Positions 43,659-47,680 of a DNA stretch of 47,680 bases are shown piece after piece. Origin of the DNA: an uncultured Lentisphaeria bacterium (GTDB taxonomy: Bacteria > Verrucomicrobiota > Lentisphaeria > Victivallales > Victivallaceae); the NCBI GenBank assembly GCA_903831825.1, contig CAIKZE010000130.1, positions 1 through 47,680 of the forward strand, written 5' to 3'. Position numbers and translations under genes: made by a program. The stretch's first letter is position 1, and each line of letters opens with the position of its first letter. Under the pieces are notes generated by a model. That model made no database searches and had not been told where the DNA came from. It saw nothing but the letters and a program-made list of their open reading frames with translations.

Positions 43659-46163
43659 TCACAACTCCTTACCTTGTCCATGATGTTTTCCATCCAGTTC
43701 AGCAACATCTTCTGAATGCGGTTTCATATCTTTGCCGGAGGACTTAAATCGGTGAATCCGCCACGGCGGCAATGCTTTCGTAGTGAACTTGCGTTCGCCG
43801 AACGACAATAGCGCTTTGATGGCGATGCCTGACTGATTTTGCAGCGTCACCACCCATTCATTTTTTGCAGTAAATTTCAAATCAAGCAGTTTTACCGCAG
43901 ATGGACTGACCGCCATAAGAGATCCGCCATCAGCCAGTTTGCCGGGATGGCGGTCGACCGCTAACACGGTTGGCGGCAGTTCCAACTGTTCGGCCAGGAT
44001 AGGAATGTTGTCAGCAACTCCCGTCAGCACAAACCTGCACTTCAGAATTCCCTGGTCAGCCGCCGGGCGGTCGGGATATTCGGCGGCGCCTGCCGCCGCA
44101 TCGAACGCAAATAGTGAGCCGCGACAGATGGTTACGCCGAACTCGCCATTTTCATTGTCATAGCAATAGAACCCATCGCCGGCCAACGCCACAGTTTCCT
44201 CGCCGCGGCGGATCTTCACCCAGCGGCCGCCGGGCACATCACCGCTTTCCTTACGGGTAATAACGCCCCCGGGAATGTCGTAAACTACTTCGTCGCCCTG
44301 CGTCATCGCCATTTTCAGGCGGACTGCCCGATCATTCCAGATAATACGTGCTTGACAGTCGACAGCGTCGCGGTTGCGACAGAGCCGTACCGTCAATTGA
44401 ATTTTAGAATTGCGTCCACTAAATTCGATCCACAATGAAACGCGTTCCGGACCGTTTTCCTGAATGCGCAGATTGGTGATTTTCCAGATCTCCACTCGTT
44501 TGGTCACCATAAACGCCTCCGGCTGTTCGCCCATTCCGCCCCATGCGCCCCATGGATCGTCGTACAGAGCGAAGACAATGCCATCCGTTGCAAAAACCGG
44601 CTGATTATGGCGATAAATCTTCAATTGTTCCGCACCTTTGACTGCTTCCACCCGGTAGATGCCATTGGTGATCGTACCATCCTGCATTACTGCCGCGGGA
44701 ATCCCGGAACCATCTTTCATCAGCGGGTTTTCCTGATAGCCGATGGAAACCTGACGCCAGCCGAACGGCGGCAGTGTCACCGGAAAAACGATCCGCTTGC
44801 GCCAAGGCACGCTGCACATCGCTTGATGTTCAGTTTCGATCGTTTGGAACGGCAGTGGTTTGCCTTTGCCATCGAGTAGTTCGACAGGCAATGCATTCAC
44901 CCGATCGATATAAGATCGAATTGGCCGATAGTCCAGCGAGGCCTCGAGTTCGACGTATCCGTGATATTCGTAAGGCAGCGGATTGAATAACACAAACGGC
45001 ACGGCACAGGGATTGTCGCCTTTGACCGGTTTCACCCGTGTATCCAACTGCCGTGCCAGGGCATTGATGGTTGCGAACTCTTTCTCGCGGCAACCATGAA
45101 TTACCCCGCCAAGCCACTGCATCTGCTCCTCGAACGCACGTTCAATACTGGTCCCCGGCAAAATGTCGTGAAAAGTGCCAAACAGCACACCCTGCCATTC
45201 CAAGTTAAAATCCACCGGTGGCAGCCGCAGTGAACCGTTCACCGCGACTGCCGTTCTTTCGGCGCGCAGAATCGCCGCTTCGGCTTGGCGGAACATAAAT
45301 TTATATTTAGCCACCGACGAATAACAACCACGCAGACAGTAGTTTAGTTCACCGCTGAAAGTCGGAATAGAGTTTCTGCCATTTTTCTTAACTTCTTTTT
45401 CCAGCATAGCGAAAAAACGATGCAGCGTGGAAAACTCCACCTTGATATCAGGATGTGCCGCCGCCCAAGCCATGATGTCGTCCAGTTGCCGCAGTGAACT
45501 GCCGCCGCCGTGATTACCCAAACCGTAGAACACCGCTAAATTTTGCAAACCATGCTTACTCGACTCCGCCAGCATGGTATCCAGTCTCCGGGCAATCTCG
45601 TCACGGTCGCTGCCGTACCAGCAGCTGCCGGGGATTCGATAGCAGAGAATTTCCGCATCGCCTTGACCGCGCCACCAGAATGCTGGCTTGCCGATCGGAC
45701 AGAGGTTTTCGCCGGGACGGCTGAAGGCAAGATATTTCAAGCCGGAAGCGGCATAAATTTCAGGCAATCCGGCGCTGTGGCCGAACGAGTCTGCCGCCCA
45801 AGCCGCAGTGACATCAACATCGAATTTATCTTTGCAGTATTTTCGTCCAATCTCAAATTGCTTGAGAAAGGTTGTTGTCCCCGGCAAGTTGGTATCGGAT
45901 TGCACCCAATTGCCGCCAACGACATCCCACCGGCCTTCTTTGACACGTTTCCGAATTTCTGCAAAGGTTTTCGGATCGGTCTTTTCGATGTGGTCATAAA
46001 TCGATGCTTCACCGCGAATAAAAGTAAAATCTGTCCGTTTACGCATAATTTCCAGCATGGTCTTACAGGTGGTAAGTCCTTCGTTCAACCCTTCCTGCCA
46101 GTCCCACAACCAGACCGGATCAAGATGCGCATTCGCCAATAAATGAAAAATCACTTTCGACAT
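43659..46163 (-). CDS. GH38 alpha-mannosidase
   Basis: The 834-residue protein has no signal peptide and is cytoplasmic. The zinc-site motif NAHLDPVWLWDW gives His13 and Asp15. The nucleophile motif AADSFGHSAGLPEI gives Asp125, and HDILPGTS gives His332 as another zinc ligand. The spacing (Asp15 to Asp125) agrees with family 38. A beta-rich C-terminal domain makes up the rest. It should release mannose from alpha-mannosides imported into the cell. AGGA lies eight bases before the ATG. It has gaps of 199 bp downstream and 162 bp upstream, so it may have its own promoter. Confidence 0.92.
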   Translation of the reverse strand: MSKVIFHLLANAHLDPVWLWDWQEGLNEGLTTCKTMLEIMRKRTDFTFIRGEASIYDHIEKTDPKTFAEIRKRVKEGRWDVVGGNWVQSDTNLPGTTTFLKQFEIGRKYCKDKFDVDVTAAWAADSFGHSAGLPEIYAASGLKYLAFSRPGENLCPIGKPAFWWRGQGDAEILCYRIPGSCWYGSDRDEIARRLDTMLAESSKHGLQNLAVFYGLGNHGGGSSLRQLDDIMAWAAAHPDIKVEFSTLHRFFAMLEKEVKKNGRNSIPTFSGELNYCLRGCYSSVAKYKFMFRQAEAAILRAERTAVAVNGSLRLPPVDFNLEWQGVLFGTFHDILPGTSIERAFEEQMQWLGGVIHGCREKEFATINALARQLDTRVKPVKGDNPCAVPFVLFNPLPYEYHGYVELEASLDYRPIRSYIDRVNALPVELLDGKGKPLPFQTIETEHQAMCSVPWRKRIVFPVTLPPFGWRQVSIGYQENPLMKDGSGIPAAVMQDGTITNGIYRVEAVKGAEQLKIYRHNQPVFATDGIVFALYDDPWGAWGGMGEQPEAFMVTKRVEIWKITNLRIQENGPERVSLWIEFSGRNSKIQLTVRLCRNRDAVDCQARIIWNDRAVRLKMAMTQGDEVVYDIPGGVITRKESGDVPGGRWVKIRRGEETVALAGDGFYCYDNENGEFGVTICRGSLFAFDAAAGAAEYPDRPAADQGILKCRFVLTGVADNIPILAEQLELPPTVLAVDRHPGKLADGGSLMAVSPSAVKLLDLKFTAKNEWVVTLQNQSGIAIKALLSFGERKFTTKALPPWRIHRFKSSGKDMKPHSEDVAELDGKHHGQGKEL

Positions 46164-46325
46164 CTTTTTTTCCTAACGATTTATCCTGGTTCGTTTTTAC
46201 ATCTCTTTAACCATTTTCTCTTAACCTCAACTTTCCCGGACTAAAGCTTTACAGAAAAAGCATGGCACAAACTTTATCCGGCAGTCCTTCGCGGAAATAT
46301 CCCGCTCTGTCATATGGGGTGTTCA

Positions 46326-47405
46326 TTACAAATTACGAAAACCCAGTTCGGCTGACAAATCAAAATATGTCTTAACCGCCGCAGGCGGAACATTGAAAGG
46401 AATCTGATTGCCGATACACATCATATAACCCCTTGACATGTTTGCTGTTTCAACCATTGATTCCACCATTTTTCTGATTTCATCTTTGTTGTTCCGCATC
46501 AGGATGCGGCAGTCACCCTCTCCGGCAATGAAACAGTTTTCATACTTGCGTGCGAGCTTTTTATAATTAGTCATCGGCTCGCTGATAATCCCCCTTGCTC
46601 CAAGTTTCATTATATCATCGGCGAAAGCGTCCACGCAGCCGTCAACCATGAAAATAACTTCCTTACCCGCTTTTCTTAGTATGTCCCAGTATTCCTCATA
46701 ACGGGGGAAAATATATTTATGCATCCATGCGGGCGAACATACCGGCCCTCGCGGGGTTACTATGTCGTCATGGCAGATTGCAAAATTAACCGGCAGCCTG
46801 GCAAATGCCTTGAAAACTCTCCGGTTGATCTCCGCGAACTCGTCCATGATGCGTTCGAATTCAGGCTCCAGGCACAGGAGCATGAAATTCTCATAACCGA
46901 AAACAAGCATAGGCCACATGAACATGGTATTATAGAAAAAAACGGTACTGTACGAGCCTTCGGGCGCTTTATCGTTCCATTCCGCCGGATAAAGCCTGCG
47001 GTAACGCTGATAAATGATCTCCTCACTGCTGTAATCGCCGTCCATAAAGACATTCCAGCCGGAGAAGTCGCTCTGCTTCAGCGGGCTGAACTTCAACATT
47101 TCATCAATGCTTTTAAATCTGCCGCTGGCAATATCCTGCTGCCAGTCGTCCCGGTAGGCGACGCCCCAGCGGCCATGGCCTTTGTCAACCTGTTCTTCGA
47201 TCCTCGGTATCGGATCGTCATTCCCGGGTTTTGTCAAATGCAGGAAAGGATAAATTTCATTCACCCTGTTTATGCAACTGAGGGGTTTTTCATAGAGATC
47301 AATTCCGCTTATGTAACTGAGGGCATCCGGGTTTGAAAAATGTTCCCAGTGCATGATGCGCCTGCCGCCGTTGCCCATAAAACAATCAAAACGAAGATCA
47401 TTCAT
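46326..47405 (-). CDS. URO-D family protein (second copy)
   Basis: The 359-residue protein is a divergent URO-D-like barrel: FGYENFMLLCLEPEFERIMDEFAEINRRVF, the strand ICHDDIVTPRGPVCSP, then VIFMVDGCVDAFADDIMKLGARGIISEP and a terminal GYMMCIGNQIPFNVPPAAV. The HxC motif is replaced by DGC, while the late Cys (MMCIGN) that is missing in the copy at 42335 is present. The two proteins thus keep different parts of the usual metal site. AAGGAAAG precedes the ATG. It lies between the SGNH-type gene and the mannosidase. Confidence 0.75.
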   Translation of the reverse strand: MNDLRFDCFMGNGGRRIMHWEHFSNPDALSYISGIDLYEKPLSCINRVNEIYPFLHLTKPGNDDPIPRIEEQVDKGHGRWGVAYRDDWQQDIASGRFKSIDEMLKFSPLKQSDFSGWNVFMDGDYSSEEIIYQRYRRLYPAEWNDKAPEGSYSTVFFYNTMFMWPMLVFGYENFMLLCLEPEFERIMDEFAEINRRVFKAFARLPVNFAICHDDIVTPRGPVCSPAWMHKYIFPRYEEYWDILRKAGKEVIFMVDGCVDAFADDIMKLGARGIISEPMTNYKKLARKYENCFIAGEGDCRILMRNNKDEIRKMVESMVETANMSRGYMMCIGNQIPFNVPPAAVKTYFDLSAELGFRNL

Positions 47406-47544
47406 AAAAACTTTCCTTGTTCGTTCCCATTTACAAAGTATATATGTATATGTTAATTTGAATTTGTTCCTGTTCCATCATCATCTTTGAACCTTCATTC
47501 AATTTTTTTGTAAAAAATTCATTCATATTGTGTTTCTCTCCGTT

Positions 47545-47680
47545 TTAAAACGTCATCGCCTCAAAGGCCTGTTCATACAACCAGTGGCCGAAATCATTGG
47601 GATGGTTGATGTTATTTCCAAGAAGAGAGGACTGGTCCTTGCGCTTAAGTACCATTTCCCAAGTGGAATAAACGTCAACA
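47545..47680 (-). CDS. C-terminal end of an SGNH/GDSL-type hydrolase (partial)
   Basis: On the minus strand the window edge opens inside a frame that ends WLYEQAFEAMTF and stops at 47545. It contains LLGNNINHPNDFGHWLYEQ. The NHPNDFxHxLY pattern is the conserved C-terminal block of SGNH-fold esterases common in this phylum, with the catalytic Asp and His (DxxH-like). The start and N-terminal part lie outside the window. A carbohydrate deacetylase role would fit the neighbourhood but cannot be shown. Confidence 0.7.
   Translation of the reverse strand, partial: VDVYSTWEMVLKRKDQSSLLGNNINHPNDFGHWLYEQAFEAMTF

Overview
The window looks like part of a Lentisphaerota (Victivallales-type) chromosome, or a close relative in the Planctomycetota-Verrucomicrobiota-Chlamydiota group. 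This rests on content, not on a marker gene. There are three orphan type II-like pseudopilins with an FTLxELL N-terminus, at least two of them with the H-X9-DG C-terminal motif. There are also two DUF4838-type proteins, three Gfo/Idh/MocA oxidoreductases, two URO-D family proteins plus a remnant of a third, and many secreted glycan-active proteins. No RNA gene, phage gene, transposase or CRISPR array was seen.

Region 1 (1-8580) is an export cassette: an alpha/beta hydrolase, then divergently a TolC-like lipoprotein with a small 84-residue protein, and an HlyD adaptor, a GAF-like/HlyD fusion and a PqqD-like/M50 site-2-protease/HlyD fusion. No ABC ATPase, RND or MFS pump is present. The cassette lies between two inverted copies of a mosaic array of short hairpins (1-243 and 8208-8580). 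Region 2 (8584-10955) holds a zinc-ribbon repeat membrane protein and a 0.6 kb non-coding stretch of hairpin repeats.

Region 3 (10.9-36.8 kb) contains three cassettes with the same ingredients: a GntR-type one-component regulator, an orphan pseudopilin and one or more glycan-active proteins, in two cases followed by Gfo/Idh/MocA sugar dehydrogenases. Cassette A (+, 10956-21985) is regulator, pseudopilin, GH20-like, DUF4838+CBM9-like, unknown secreted protein, two dehydrogenases, a broken DapA/NanA-family lyase and two small ATC-hydrolase-like proteins. Cassette B (+, 22294-32102) is a regulator with a solute-binding-protein-like sensor, a TIM-barrel glycosidase, pseudopilin, a large CBM9-like glycosidase, a LamG protein and a dehydrogenase. 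Cassette C (-, 36741-32185) is regulator, pseudopilin and DUF4838 protein. B and C converge on a hairpin terminator. All three regulator genes have an exact TTGACA-N17-TATAAT promoter.

Region 4 (36.9-47.7 kb, all minus strand) holds a decayed URO-D fragment, two secreted proteins with GATase1-like domains around a GH66/GH13-like protein, two intact URO-D family proteins, a GH38 alpha-mannosidase and the C-terminus of an SGNH-type hydrolase.

Inferred overall role: sensing, secreted breakdown and intracellular oxidation of a complex glycan that probably contains N-acetylhexosamine and mannose. Functions are family-level readings by eye; no database search was run.
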